The position numbers were made by a program, and so were the translations under genes. Below are positions 17,205 to 27,300 of a stretch of DNA of 64,000 nucleotides, one piece after another. Source of the DNA: Bacteroidota bacterium. GTDB taxonomy: Bacteria; Bacteroidota; Bacteroidia; J057; JADKCL01. The stretch lies in the NCBI GenBank assembly GCA_016718825.1, contig JADKCL010000035.1:11326-75325 (forward strand), read 5' to 3'. Within the stretch, counting starts at the first letter, position 1. Each line of letters starts with the position of its first letter. The notes under the pieces were generated by a model. The model did no database searches, had not been told where the DNA came from, and was given only the letters and a program-made list of their open reading frames with translations.

Positions 17205-17861
17205 ATGAAAATCAATCACAAATATGTTTTGGCCACACTCGGACTCGGTTTGGGCCTGCTTTCGGGCTGTACCTGGGACAAAGTGGAACCCGATGTTTGC
17301 TTCGAATCCGAAGTACTGCCCATTTTTGTCACATATTGCAGTACGCCGGGATGCCACAATTCGATCGACCGGGAAGAAGACTACGACTTGACGAGTTATG
17401 CCGGTATCATGCAGGGTGTCACCCCCAAGCACGTGAGCTCCTCGGAGGTCGTGACGGCGATGAATGGTTTTGGCGAAGACCACATGCCGCCCAACAACTA
17501 TCCGCAACCTTCTGATGGGCAGATCGCTACCATCAAAGCCTGGGTCAAATCCGGTGCAGAAAACACGACGAATTGCAGCACGGTGAGTTGCGATACAAGT
17601 GCGGTGGTGAGTTTCAGCGTGGACATCCAACCGATCATGGACAACTATTGCGTCGGCTGCCACAGTGGCGGCAATGCGAGTGCGGGGGTGGATGTGAGCA
17701 CCTACGCTGCTTTGAAGCCACATGCTGAAATCGGCAGGCTCCAAGGAGCCATGTCGGGCGATCCGCAATACGCCACCATGCCGCCGAGCGGCAACTTGTT
17801 GCCGACCTGCTACGTCGACAAAATCAACAAATGGGTCGCCGCAGGCGCACCCAACAACTGA
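17205..17861 (+). CDS. Lipoprotein with two cytochrome-c-like heme motifs
   Basis: 218 residues. The lipoprotein signal ends GLLSGC (Cys about 22). Two similar halves follow, each with a heme-attachment-like motif: CSTPGCH (CX4CH, unusual spacing) near residue 45 and CVGCH (canonical CX2CH) near residue 148. The halves share the phrase ILPIF/IQPIM before the motif and a PPNNYP/MPPSGN block after it, indicating an internal duplication. Probably a periplasmic electron carrier anchored in the membrane. Whether the CX4CH site binds heme is uncertain. Confidence 0.78.
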   Translation: MKINHKYVLATLGLGLGLLSGCTWDKVEPDVCFESEVLPIFVTYCSTPGCHNSIDREEDYDLTSYAGIMQGVTPKHVSSSEVVTAMNGFGEDHMPPNNYPQPSDGQIATIKAWVKSGAENTTNCSTVSCDTSAVVSFSVDIQPIMDNYCVGCHSGGNASAGVDVSTYAALKPHAEIGRLQGAMSGDPQYATMPPSGNLLPTCYVDKINKWVAAGAPNN

Positions 17862-18000
17862 TTTTCCAGCAGCAGCAGCGTTAGCGATGGGACGCATTTC
17901 GACAGTGACGGACTTCCGCAAGGAATCCGGTGAGCGGGGACAACAGGTAGCCGGCGGGCCGCGCTTTGCAATTCTGCCATTCCAAGGATACATTTGTAGG

Positions 18001-18336
18001 ATGAAGGCGTTGCAAGCATTCATGGCTGTCTGGATTCTCGTCTTGTCACTGCTCCCCTGCTTTGACAAGGCCGATCATGCCCATGAACATGGTTGCCACG
18101 ACCTTGCCAAGGAATCGCAAACGGCAGCGGTGCAGACCCACCAAACGGAACATGGTGCCGACTTCGAATTGTGTTCGCCGTTTTGCCACTGCAGTTGCTG
18201 CCATACGAGTGTGACGTTCTTTCACCTCGAGGTCATGCAATCCCAAACTGCACCTTGCAATGCTGTCTTCGCAAGCTTGGAAGACCAAATGCAGCCGCAA
18301 CATCGGGGCAGCATCTGGCAACCGCCCAAAGCCTGA
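18001..18336 (+). CDS. His/Cys-rich secreted protein, DUF6660-like, next to metal efflux genes
   Basis: 111 residues starting at ATG 18001. A hydrophobic signal (ALQAFMAVWILVLSLLPC) is followed by a His-rich stretch (KADHAHEHGCHD) and a dense Cys-His cluster (CSPFCHCSCCHTS). This arrangement matches small Bacteroidota proteins placed directly before CzcA/CusA genes (DUF6660). Such residues can bind Cu+, Zn2+ or similar ions, so a periplasmic metal-sensing or buffering role is likely. It ends 101 bp before the pump gene. Confidence 0.8.
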   Translation: MKALQAFMAVWILVLSLLPCFDKADHAHEHGCHDLAKESQTAAVQTHQTEHGADFELCSPFCHCSCCHTSVTFFHLEVMQSQTAPCNAVFASLEDQMQPQHRGSIWQPPKA

Positions 18337-18437
18337 TTGCTTCAGCTGCACGGGAGCTCCATGCCCTGAAATTCCATCCGGATTTTCAAAAGTTGGCAAC
18401 TCAATTCCTGTTTTCCAAAGGTTAATGCAATTGTTAT

Positions 18438-21400
18438 ATGTTGGATCAAATCATTCGATTTTCCATCAAGAACAAAGCTTTGATTGGTTTGATGACCGTG
18501 GCCCTGATCGTTTGGGGTGTCTATTCGGTCACGCAATTGCCCATCGACGCAGTTCCTGATATTACGGACAATCAAGTACAGGTGCTCACGGTTGCACCTT
18601 CGCAATCCGCCCAAGACATCGAGCGTCTTGTGACATTTCCGGTCGAACAAACCATGGCGACGATTCCCGGAATCCACGAAATCCGGTCGTTTTCCCGCTT
18701 CGGACTCTCGGTGGTCACCCTCGTTTTCAAGGAGCATGTCGATGTCTATTGGGCGCGGCAGCAAGTCGGCGAAAGGCTGGTCGAGGCCAAGGCCCTGATT
18801 CCGGAGGGTATCGGCAGCCCGGAAATGGCGCCGCTCACGACCGGGCTCGGCGAAATCTACCAATACGTCATTCGTCCCTTGCCCGGCTACGAAACCAAGT
18901 ATGATGCGATGGCCCTGCGCACCATCCAAGATTGGATTGTCAGGCGGCAATTGCTCGGCGTCGAAGGCGTGGCGGACGTGAGCAGCTTCGGCGGCAAACT
19001 CAAGCAATACGAAATCGCGTTGAATCCCGAACGCCTGCGGTCGATGGATGTGAGCATTACCGAAGTCTTCGCAGCCTTGGAAAGCAATAATCAAAACACG
19101 GGAGGCTCCTACATCGACAAGCGCCCATATGCTTGGTTCATTCGCTCGGAAGGTCTCATCGAAAACCTCGAAGACATCGGCAACATCGCCGTCAAAGTCG
19201 GTCCGGACGGCATTCCGGTGCTGATGCGCGACGTCGCCAAGATCGACTACGGCTTTGCCAAACGCTACGGCGCCATGACCCGCAATGATGAAGGCGAAGT
19301 GGTCGGCGCGATCGTAATGATGCTCAAAGGCGCAAATTCCAGCAGCGTCATCGAGAATGTCAAAAGCCGCATTGCCCAAATCGAAAAGACGCTGCCACCC
19401 GGCGTGGCCATCGAACCCTACTTGGATCGCACGAAACTCGTGGACAAAGCCATTTCGACCGTGACGCGGAACCTTACGGAAGGGGCCCTGATCGTGATTT
19501 TTGTGCTCGTTTTGCTGCTCGGAAACCTCAGGGGCGGCATGATCGTGGCCTCCGTCATTCCCTTGGCGATGCTGTTTGCGGTCGCGATGATGAACATGTT
19601 TGGCGTTTCAGGCAACCTGATGAGCTTGGGCGCCATCGACTTCGGTTTGATTGTGGACGGCGCGGTGATCATTGTCGAAGGGACTTTGCACCACCTGGCA
19701 CACAGCAAAAAAACGGGCCTGCTCACGCAAAAGGAGATGGACCATGAAGTGCATCGTTCGGCAAGCAAGATCATGGCAAGCGCGGCATTCGGAGAAATCA
19801 TCATCCTGATCGTCTATTTGCCCATTTTGGCTTTGGTCGGCGTCGAAGGGAAAATGTTCAAGCCCATGGCACAAACGGTTTCGTTTGCCATTTTGGGGGC
19901 TTTCCTCCTCTCGCTCACCTACGTGCCGATGATCAGCGCTATTGTCCTGAGCAAGCGCATCTCGACCAAACGCAACATCTCGGACCGCTTGGTCGGTTTC
20001 ATCCAAAAGCTCTACCGCCCTACCCTCGAATTGGCTTTGCGTTTCCGTTGGATCGTGATTTCTGCAGCGGTCGCCTTTCTCGGATTCGGCATCCTGGTTT
20101 TCACTTTTCTAGGGGCCGAATTCATCCCGACACTCGAGGAAGGTGATTTTGCTGTGGAAACCCGGGTTTTGACGGGAAGCAGCATGGAGGAAACCATTTC
20201 TGCCGCAACGCGCTCGGCCAAGGTGCTCAAGGATCATTTCCCCGAAGTCAAAACCGTCGTCGGGAAGATCGGCAGTTCGGAAATACCGACCGACCCGATG
20301 CCCATCGAAGCCTGCGACTTGATCGTGGTGCTCAAGGACAAATCGGAATGGGTCAGCGCCAAAGGACGCGAGGAATTGGCCGAGAAGATGCAGCAGAAAC
20401 TCGAGGAGCACGTCCCCGGCGTTTCCTACAGTTTTCAACAGCCGATTCAAATGCGCTTCAACGAATTGATGAGCGGTGCACGCCAAGACGTCGTCGTCAA
20501 GATTTATGGAGAGAATCTGGATTCGCTCACAAAACTGGCAGAAAAAGTCGGCGAATTGGCAGGCTCCACCGAGGGTGCCAAGGACTTGTATGTCGAGCAA
20601 GTTGGTGGCTTGAGCCAAATCGTGGTGGCCTACAAACGGCCGCAGATCGCGCAGTTTGGCCTGACGATTGCCGATGTGAATACTGCTTTGAATACTGCAA
20701 TGGCAGGACAGGCAACGGGCAAGGTCTACGAAGGCGAAAGACGTTTTGACCTCGTGGTGCGCTTGGATGCGAATGCCCGGCAAAGCATTGAAGACGTGCG
20801 CAATATCCCGATTGAAACGCCGACCGGCATGCAGATTCCCTTGAGTGTCGTTGCCCAAGTCGATTTCGAAACGGGTCCCAATCAGATTCAGCGCGACGAT
20901 GCCAAACGGCGCATCATCGTCGGCTTCAACGTGCGTGGCCGTGACGTGGAAAGCGTGGTCGAGGAATTGCAGCAAAAGGTCGAAAAGGGTATCCAATTTC
21001 CGGAGGGCTACTACCCGACCTACGGTGGCACATTTGAAAACCTGATCGCGGCCCGTGCACGTTTGTCCATTGCCGTTCCGGTGGCCCTGTTGCTGATCTT
21101 CCTGCTGCTGTTTTTCACCTTCAAGTCCTTCACGCAGAGCATGCTCATCTTCACGGCGATTCCGCTGTCGGCCATCGGTGGCATCCTCGCTTTGTGGACC
21201 CGTGGAATGCCGTTCAGCATCTCGGCGGGGGTCGGCTTCATTGCCTTGTTTGGGGTGGCGGTGCTCAATGGCATCGTGCTCATCGCCGAATTCAACCGGC
21301 TCAAGGAAAGCGGAATGGATGACCTGCGGGCGATCATTTTGCAGGGCACCGCGACCCGTCTGCGGCCCGTGATCATGACGGCGGCCGTGGCCTCGCTCGG

Positions 21401-22829
21401 CTTCCTGCCCATGGCCATCAGCGGTTCGGAAGGTGCTGAAGTGCAACGCCCGCTCGCCACCGTCGTCATCGGCGGATTGGTGACAGCGACCCTGCTGACC
21501 TTGGTGGTCCTCCCCTGCTTGTATATGCTCTTCGAATCTGCCCCCAAACGCAAGAAAAAATCCTCCGTGGCCGCGCCCGCAGCCGCGATGATTGCCTTGC
21601 TCCTCTTGTTCGCTCCCTTGGTGACGCAAGCCCAAAACACCGGACTGAGCTTGCAGGATGCGATTTCCAAGACCTTGCAGCAGCATCAGCACGTGCGGCT
21701 CGCGGAGATGGACATTCTCTACGAACAGCAACTCGTCCAGGCGAGCAGCAGCATTCCCAAATTGGATGTGGGCATGACGTTTGGGCAGTACAACAGTGCG
21801 GTCACCCGCGACAATAACTTGACGCTGCGGCAGACGATCCCGTTCCCGACGACGTTTGCGCGGCAGCGTTCGCTCGCGGATGCGCATGTGGCTGTCGCTG
21901 TGCAGGCGAAGGCGGTCACGCAAAACGAAGCCATCCTCCAACTGCGGGAAACTTGGCTCACTTTGCAATACCTGCATGCCAACCGCAGCTTGTTGGAGCG
22001 GCAAGACAGCATTTTTGCAGCCATGGAACGGGTGGCGACAATTAGGTTTCAAGCCGGCGAAAGCAATTTGTTGGAGAAAACCACCGCGGCGACGGGCCGG
22101 AGCCAAGTCGAAAATCAGCTTCGTCAAAATGCTGCCGACATCGAGATTTGGCTCAACCGCTTGCAACTCATCCTCAATGGCGGTTCGCTCACGGAATTCA
22201 CCGATACGCAACTTGCAAGAATGCCCAAGCCGACCGCGCTGCTTGTGGATAAGGTCAGCGAAAATCCGCAGCAAGCCTTGCTCGACCGCCAAATAGACGT
22301 CGCCGAAGCGGACCGCAAGGTGACCGGCAGTCAGATTTTGCCCGACATTTCGGTGGGTTACTTCAATCAGACGCTTATCGGTTTTCAGACGGTCAATGGC
22401 GCCGAAACCTATTTTGGACCGGAAAAAAGGTTTCAAGGCTTTACCGTCGGATTGGGAATTCCGCTCTGGGCAAAACCCGAACTTGCCAAAGTCAAAGCAG
22501 GGAAGATTCTGGAACAGAAGGCGAGCTTGGAAGCCGAGCAATATGACAAGACCGTGGATGCAGCGTTTGCGCAGGCCAAGCAAAATCATCAGAAACTCTG
22601 GACGAGCCTCGATTGGTTTGAAAGCAGCGGGATGAAAAATGCGAATTTGATGTTGCGTCAGAGCACATTGGCATTCGAAGCCGGGGAAATCGATCACCTC
22701 GGGCATTTGTTTACGGTGCAGCAATCGATCAGCATCCAGGAAAACTACCTCGCGACCTTGCTGGAATACAACATGAACATCCTGCAAATGCAGTATCTGT
22801 TGGGCAACATCACCACCATTGAACAATAA
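18438..22829 (+). CDS. CusA/CzcA-type RND metal efflux pump fused to a TolC-type outer-membrane channel
   Basis: 1463 residues. Residues 1 to about 1040 form a heavy-metal RND pump: start MLDQIIRFSIKNKAL, first periplasmic block with DAVPDITDNQVQV, and the proton-relay segment AIDFGLIVDGAVIIVEG near 398-412. Residues about 1038-1062 form a basic-hydrophobic stretch (KRKKKSS then AAMIALLLLF, ending VTQAQ) that looks like an internal signal peptide. Residues about 1065-1463 are an outer-membrane efflux (TolC) domain with long helices (LQDAISKTLQQHQHVRLAEM). Such fusions are known in Bacteroidota. Pump and exit duct are thus one chain, with the adaptor encoded next. Confidence 0.93.
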   Translation: MLDQIIRFSIKNKALIGLMTVALIVWGVYSVTQLPIDAVPDITDNQVQVLTVAPSQSAQDIERLVTFPVEQTMATIPGIHEIRSFSRFGLSVVTLVFKEHVDVYWARQQVGERLVEAKALIPEGIGSPEMAPLTTGLGEIYQYVIRPLPGYETKYDAMALRTIQDWIVRRQLLGVEGVADVSSFGGKLKQYEIALNPERLRSMDVSITEVFAALESNNQNTGGSYIDKRPYAWFIRSEGLIENLEDIGNIAVKVGPDGIPVLMRDVAKIDYGFAKRYGAMTRNDEGEVVGAIVMMLKGANSSSVIENVKSRIAQIEKTLPPGVAIEPYLDRTKLVDKAISTVTRNLTEGALIVIFVLVLLLGNLRGGMIVASVIPLAMLFAVAMMNMFGVSGNLMSLGAIDFGLIVDGAVIIVEGTLHHLAHSKKTGLLTQKEMDHEVHRSASKIMASAAFGEIIILIVYLPILALVGVEGKMFKPMAQTVSFAILGAFLLSLTYVPMISAIVLSKRISTKRNISDRLVGFIQKLYRPTLELALRFRWIVISAAVAFLGFGILVFTFLGAEFIPTLEEGDFAVETRVLTGSSMEETISAATRSAKVLKDHFPEVKTVVGKIGSSEIPTDPMPIEACDLIVVLKDKSEWVSAKGREELAEKMQQKLEEHVPGVSYSFQQPIQMRFNELMSGARQDVVVKIYGENLDSLTKLAEKVGELAGSTEGAKDLYVEQVGGLSQIVVAYKRPQIAQFGLTIADVNTALNTAMAGQATGKVYEGERRFDLVVRLDANARQSIEDVRNIPIETPTGMQIPLSVVAQVDFETGPNQIQRDDAKRRIIVGFNVRGRDVESVVEELQQKVEKGIQFPEGYYPTYGGTFENLIAARARLSIAVPVALLLIFLLLFFTFKSFTQSMLIFTAIPLSAIGGILALWTRGMPFSISAGVGFIALFGVAVLNGIVLIAEFNRLKESGMDDLRAIILQGTATRLRPVIMTAAVASLGFLPMAISGSEGAEVQRPLATVVIGGLVTATLLTLVVLPCLYMLFESAPKRKKKSSVAAPAAAMIALLLLFAPLVTQAQNTGLSLQDAISKTLQQHQHVRLAEMDILYEQQLVQASSSIPKLDVGMTFGQYNSAVTRDNNLTLRQTIPFPTTFARQRSLADAHVAVAVQAKAVTQNEAILQLRETWLTLQYLHANRSLLERQDSIFAAMERVATIRFQAGESNLLEKTTAATGRSQVENQLRQNAADIEIWLNRLQLILNGGSLTEFTDTQLARMPKPTALLVDKVSENPQQALLDRQIDVAEADRKVTGSQILPDISVGYFNQTLIGFQTVNGAETYFGPEKRFQGFTVGLGIPLWAKPELAKVKAGKILEQKASLEAEQYDKTVDAAFAQAKQNHQKLWTSLDWFESSGMKNANLMLRQSTLAFEAGEIDHLGHLFTVQQSISIQENYLATLLEYNMNILQMQYLLGNITTIEQ

Positions 22830-22842
22830 ACCTTACAATTTT

Positions 22843-24024
22843 ATGAATCGTTCAATCTTCATTCAGAATATCATGCAACGGAAATATATTGTTTTACACC
22901 TGCTCGTTCTCCTCGTTTTCTCGACGGGCTGCGGCAAAAAGCAAACCGCCGCAGCGGAATCAGAAAAGCCCGAAACCGAAACGGCGTCTGCGGATCACGT
23001 GAACCTCAATGAAAGCCAACTCGCAGCTTTGGGAATCGCCACGGGAAAGGTAACTCAACGCGCGATGCGCAGCACGATTGTCGCCAACGGCGTTTTGGAT
23101 GTGCCGCCGCAGAACATGGTGAGCATCGCGGCGCCATTCGGCGGATTTTTAAAAAGCACGAGTCTCTTGCCTGGCAGCCGCGTCTCCCGGGGGCAGGTTG
23201 TCGCGACGCTCGAGCATCCTGATTTTATCACGATGCAACAGGAATGGCTTGAAAACAAAAGCCAAGCGACGTTTCTGGCAGCTGAATTTGACCGGCAAAC
23301 GGCACTCGCCAATGAAAATGTGAATGCGCGCAAAAGCCTGGAAAAGGCCAAGGCCGACAACGAAGCGATGAAGGCAAGGCTTGCCGGACAACGTGCAAAG
23401 TTGGAGATGTTGCACATTGACATGGACAAATTGGAGCGCGGCGAAATCGTGCGAGAGGTGAAACTCTTTTCACCCATCACAGGCTACGTGACGCAGATGA
23501 ATGTGAACATCGGATCCTACGTGCAACCCACCGATGCCTTGTTCAAGATCGCGGATACGGGGCATCTCCATGCCGAATTGACGGTTTATGAACAGGATAT
23601 TCCCAAGCTTGCCATCGGTCAGAAAGTTATCGTAAAAGTTGGGAATGAGACCAAGGACCGCATGGCGACGATTCACTTGTTGGGCCGTGAGGTCGGCGCT
23701 GATAGAAGCGTGAAGGTGCATGTGCACTTTGACGACGAAGACCAATTGCTGATTCCGGGAACCTTCCTGAAAGCGGAAATCGAAGTCATGAGTCAAAACG
23801 CAACCGCGCTGCCAACGGATGCCGTGGTGCAATTCGAAGGCGGGGACTATGTCTTTGTAGAATCGGGAAAAGCCTCGTTTGACTTTGTGAAAATCAGCAA
23901 AACCGGGGCAGACAGCGGCTTCGTTGAGGTCCAACTTCCCCAAAATATTGGTGCAGAAGCCAATATCGTCGTGAAAGGCGCTTATGGATTGCTGACCAAG
24001 CTGAAAAATACAGAGGAAGAATAA
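22843..24024 (+). CDS. CusB-type RND efflux periplasmic adaptor lipoprotein
   Basis: About 393 residues. A lipoprotein signal ends LVFSTGC. The body has a lipoyl-like half (VSIAAPFGGFLKSTSLLPG, VSRGQVVATLEHPDF), a helical hairpin, the second lipoyl half (LFSPITGYVTQMNVNIGSYV), beta-barrel and membrane-proximal domains. It bridges the inner-membrane pump and outer channel encoded just upstream. ATG 22843 is used; ATG 22873 gives a shorter signal and is also plausible, and a TTG at 22819 overlaps the pump gene. A strong terminator follows. Confidence 0.92.
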   Translation: MNRSIFIQNIMQRKYIVLHLLVLLVFSTGCGKKQTAAAESEKPETETASADHVNLNESQLAALGIATGKVTQRAMRSTIVANGVLDVPPQNMVSIAAPFGGFLKSTSLLPGSRVSRGQVVATLEHPDFITMQQEWLENKSQATFLAAEFDRQTALANENVNARKSLEKAKADNEAMKARLAGQRAKLEMLHIDMDKLERGEIVREVKLFSPITGYVTQMNVNIGSYVQPTDALFKIADTGHLHAELTVYEQDIPKLAIGQKVIVKVGNETKDRMATIHLLGREVGADRSVKVHVHFDDEDQLLIPGTFLKAEIEVMSQNATALPTDAVVQFEGGDYVFVESGKASFDFVKISKTGADSGFVEVQLPQNIGAEANIVVKGAYGLLTKLKNTEEE

Positions 24025-24048
24025 GCAACTCGCAAAGAATTCAAAGAT

Positions 24049-24090
24049 GCCTTGCGGCAGGGAACGGTCCTGTTGCAAGGCGTTTTTTTT
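24049..24090 (+). terminator. Rho-independent terminator of the metal efflux operon
   Basis: GCCTTGC at 24049-24055 pairs with GCAAGGC at 24075-24081. Inside it, CAGG pairs with CCTG, with a G-U-capable GG/TT step between the stems, and eight T follow at 24083-24090. It begins 25 bases after the adaptor stop codon. Confidence 0.85.
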
Positions 24091-24365
24091 CCACATTCAT
24101 CGATCCCACCCGTCAGGGAACGTGGACCTGCCGATTGGAAGCAACTACTGAATGCGCTGTAACAACTTTGAAATAAGGAATACAGATGCAAGAAAAACCA
24201 CCATTTTCTTTCTAAAAAGTGCCTCTAATCCCATTTTAATTAGATACATGTGGATTCTTTCTTCTACCACACAAAGAAGTCCTGTTAAGAAATTACAAAT
24301 AAATTCTGCATATTCGACCTTTGGTAGTATCTGATAGGTGGTGTTCAACAAAATTTGGATCGCGC

Positions 24366-27300
24366 ATGAAGCTTGAATTACGCTATTTCTTTGCTTTTTT
24401 TCTGTTTTTGGCCGGATTGGCGACACAAGTTCAAGCCTCCCACTCCATGGGTGCCGACTTGACCTATGTACAAATCGGGCCAAATCAGTATCGTGTGCGG
24501 CTTTCATTTTACCGTGACTGCTCCGGAATCACACCTTCGTTTTCCTATTTCATCAACGCCAATTCCGTTTCCTGCGCACAAAGTGCATCGGTGACCCTCA
24601 ATCAGGTTTCCTTTGTGGAGGTCTCTCCGCTGTGTGCCGCACAGTTGCCCAACAGTACCTGTAACGGCGGCACGCTTCCGGGGGTACAACAGTACATCTT
24701 CGAAGGCGACATCACATTACCTGCTGCTTGTAATGACTGGCGCTTCTCGATGTCGGAATGTTGCCGCAACTCGGGAATTACCACTTTGTCAAACCCTGGA
24801 AGTGAAAACCTGTACGTGGATGCAACCCTGAACAATCTGGTTGCAACGACCAACTCTTCCCCGCAATTCACCTCCTTGCCCGTTCCCTACATTTGCGCTG
24901 GCCAATCCTATATCTACAACCACGGCGCCATCGACCCTGACGGGGACTCCTTGGTGTTTTCGCTTATCAATGCCCAGGGTGCCTTTGGTGTGTCTGTGGT
25001 CTACGGCGGTGGATTTTCCGGACTTAATCCGATGACTTCCGTTCCAGCGGTGACGATCAATAGCGCCAACGGAAACGTAACAATGAACCCCACTGTTCCT
25101 CAAATTGCGGTGATTGCAGTACTTGTCCAGGAATACCGCAATGGTGTTTTGATCGGAACGACCACGCGTGACATTCAGGTCACAGTGCTGAGCTGCACCA
25201 ACAATTCACCTTCGATCAACGCGATCACGGGTGTGGTCAATGCAACTCAAACCGGACCCTTCAGTATCCAAGTTTGTCCTGGGCAAACGTTGAGCTTCAA
25301 CATCCCGGGTGCAGACGTCGACTTGGGTCAGACAATTACTTGGAGCTGGAACAACGGCATTCCGGGCGGTGTCTTTACCGCGCCTGCCGGTCCATCCCCA
25401 CAAACCGGCACCTTTACCTGGACGCCAACCGGCGCTGACGTGGGTCTGAATTCGCTGGTGGTTCAATTGCAGGACAATGGTTGCCCAGTTTTGGGTTCGC
25501 AGACACGCGCGATCGACATTACGGTGTTGCAAGGCACGACGGCAGGTCCAGACCAAGTGTACTGTACTGGCGGCGGCCCCGTACCGCTCAACGTTATTGG
25601 CGGAACGACCTTTACTTGGAACATTCTTTCCGGGACCCCGGGAAGCCTCAGTTGCACCAATTGCGCCAATCCCAATGCAACCCCCTTGATTACCACCACC
25701 TACGAAGTGGTGAGCAACCTGCCCGGCCCCTGCAAAAACCGCGATACCGTGGTAGTGACACCTGCACCAACCTTTACTTTGGCTATGGGTCCACCTGTAA
25801 CCATTTGTACGGGCGGCGCAACCAACCTTTCTGCAGTGCCTTCTCCTGCTGGCGTTTACACCTACCTTTGGTCTCCCAACACGGCATTGTCTTCGACGAC
25901 GATCAGCAACCCATCCGCCAATCCAACGAGCAACATTACCTACAATGTCTCGGTGACATCAGCCGCGGGTTGCCGCATAACCGGTTCGCAGACAATCACC
26001 GTATCCAATCAGGTGCTCAGTGTTGCTCCGACGGCGAATCCAACTCAATCGTGCTCGGGTGCACCCGTAACACTGAATGCCAACGTTGGCTCTGGTAACT
26101 GCAATCAATATACGGTTGCCAATATCGCGCATTCCCCTACCATCATCGCCGGTACACCGGTCGTGCTCGGTGATGACCAAGTGAGTGGTGCGATTCCCCT
26201 TGGATTTACGTTTAATTTCTTCTGCGTCAACAAGACGGAGGCCTATATCAGTTCGAATGGCTTCATTACCTTTAATGCTGCAAGCGGATCGGGATGTTGC
26301 TCAGGCGACATCCTACCGACACTAAACCTAAGTGACTTTATTGCCGGAAGCTGGAACGACCTTTACCCGCCTGCGGGTGGCTCGATCAGCTATCAGACCA
26401 CTGGATTTGCCCCCAATCGCGTTTTCATTGTTGATTTTACCAACATCAACCATTGCTGTTCTGCGGGACCGATCAACACCTTCCAAATCAAGTTGTTTGA
26501 AACTACGAATGTCATCGAGATTCATTCGACTTCGATCACGGATGATGGCAGCACGCATACCCAAGGCATACAAGATGCATTGGGCACGTCATTTGCCGTT
26601 CCAGGTCGTTCCGGATCCAACTGGACCGCTACCAACGATGCTTACCGCTTCACACCGGTGACGCCGTTGCCTGTAACGATCAACTGGCAGGCACCTTTGG
26701 GCAGCACCATTGCAACGGGCAATTCCACGATTGTAACGCCTGGAGCCCCTACCACATATTTTGCGGTAGCTTCGAATGGTGTTTGTAGTGCAACGGCTTC
26801 CGTTGTGGTGGATGTAGCAAACGTAAATGCAGGCATTGACCAAACGGTTTGCCCCTCTGGAAGCAATGCCTCCTTGAATGCAGTTTACTCCGGTCCGCCC
26901 GCACCTAGCAATTGCAACCTTTACACTGCCGCAGCGATCGGCTATGCCCCGACCGCCATTGCAGGTACACCTGTCGTGCTGGGCGACGACCAAGTGAGCG
27001 GAGCCATTCCGATCGGCTTTACCTTCAATTTCTTCTGTCAGCCCAAAACCGATCTTTACATCAGCTCGAACGGCTTCGTTACTTTCAACGGCGCAAGCGG
27101 TTCAGGATGCTGTTCAGGATCGACGCTACCAACAGGTACCATTACCGACTTTATCGCCGGCTCGTGGAATGACCTGTATCCACCTGCCGGAGGTAGCATC
27201 AGCTATCAGCTTACCGGCATTGCGCCTAACCGCGTTTTTGTAGTGGATTACACCAACATTAACCACTGCTGCTCTGCGGGTCCGATCAATACGTTTCAAA

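Noticed and set aside
20109..22826. 905-codon open frame on the minus strand across the pump-channel fusion gene
   Set aside because: It is antisense to a well-supported RND/TolC gene, has no domain, signal or start support, and arises from the codon bias of the real gene.
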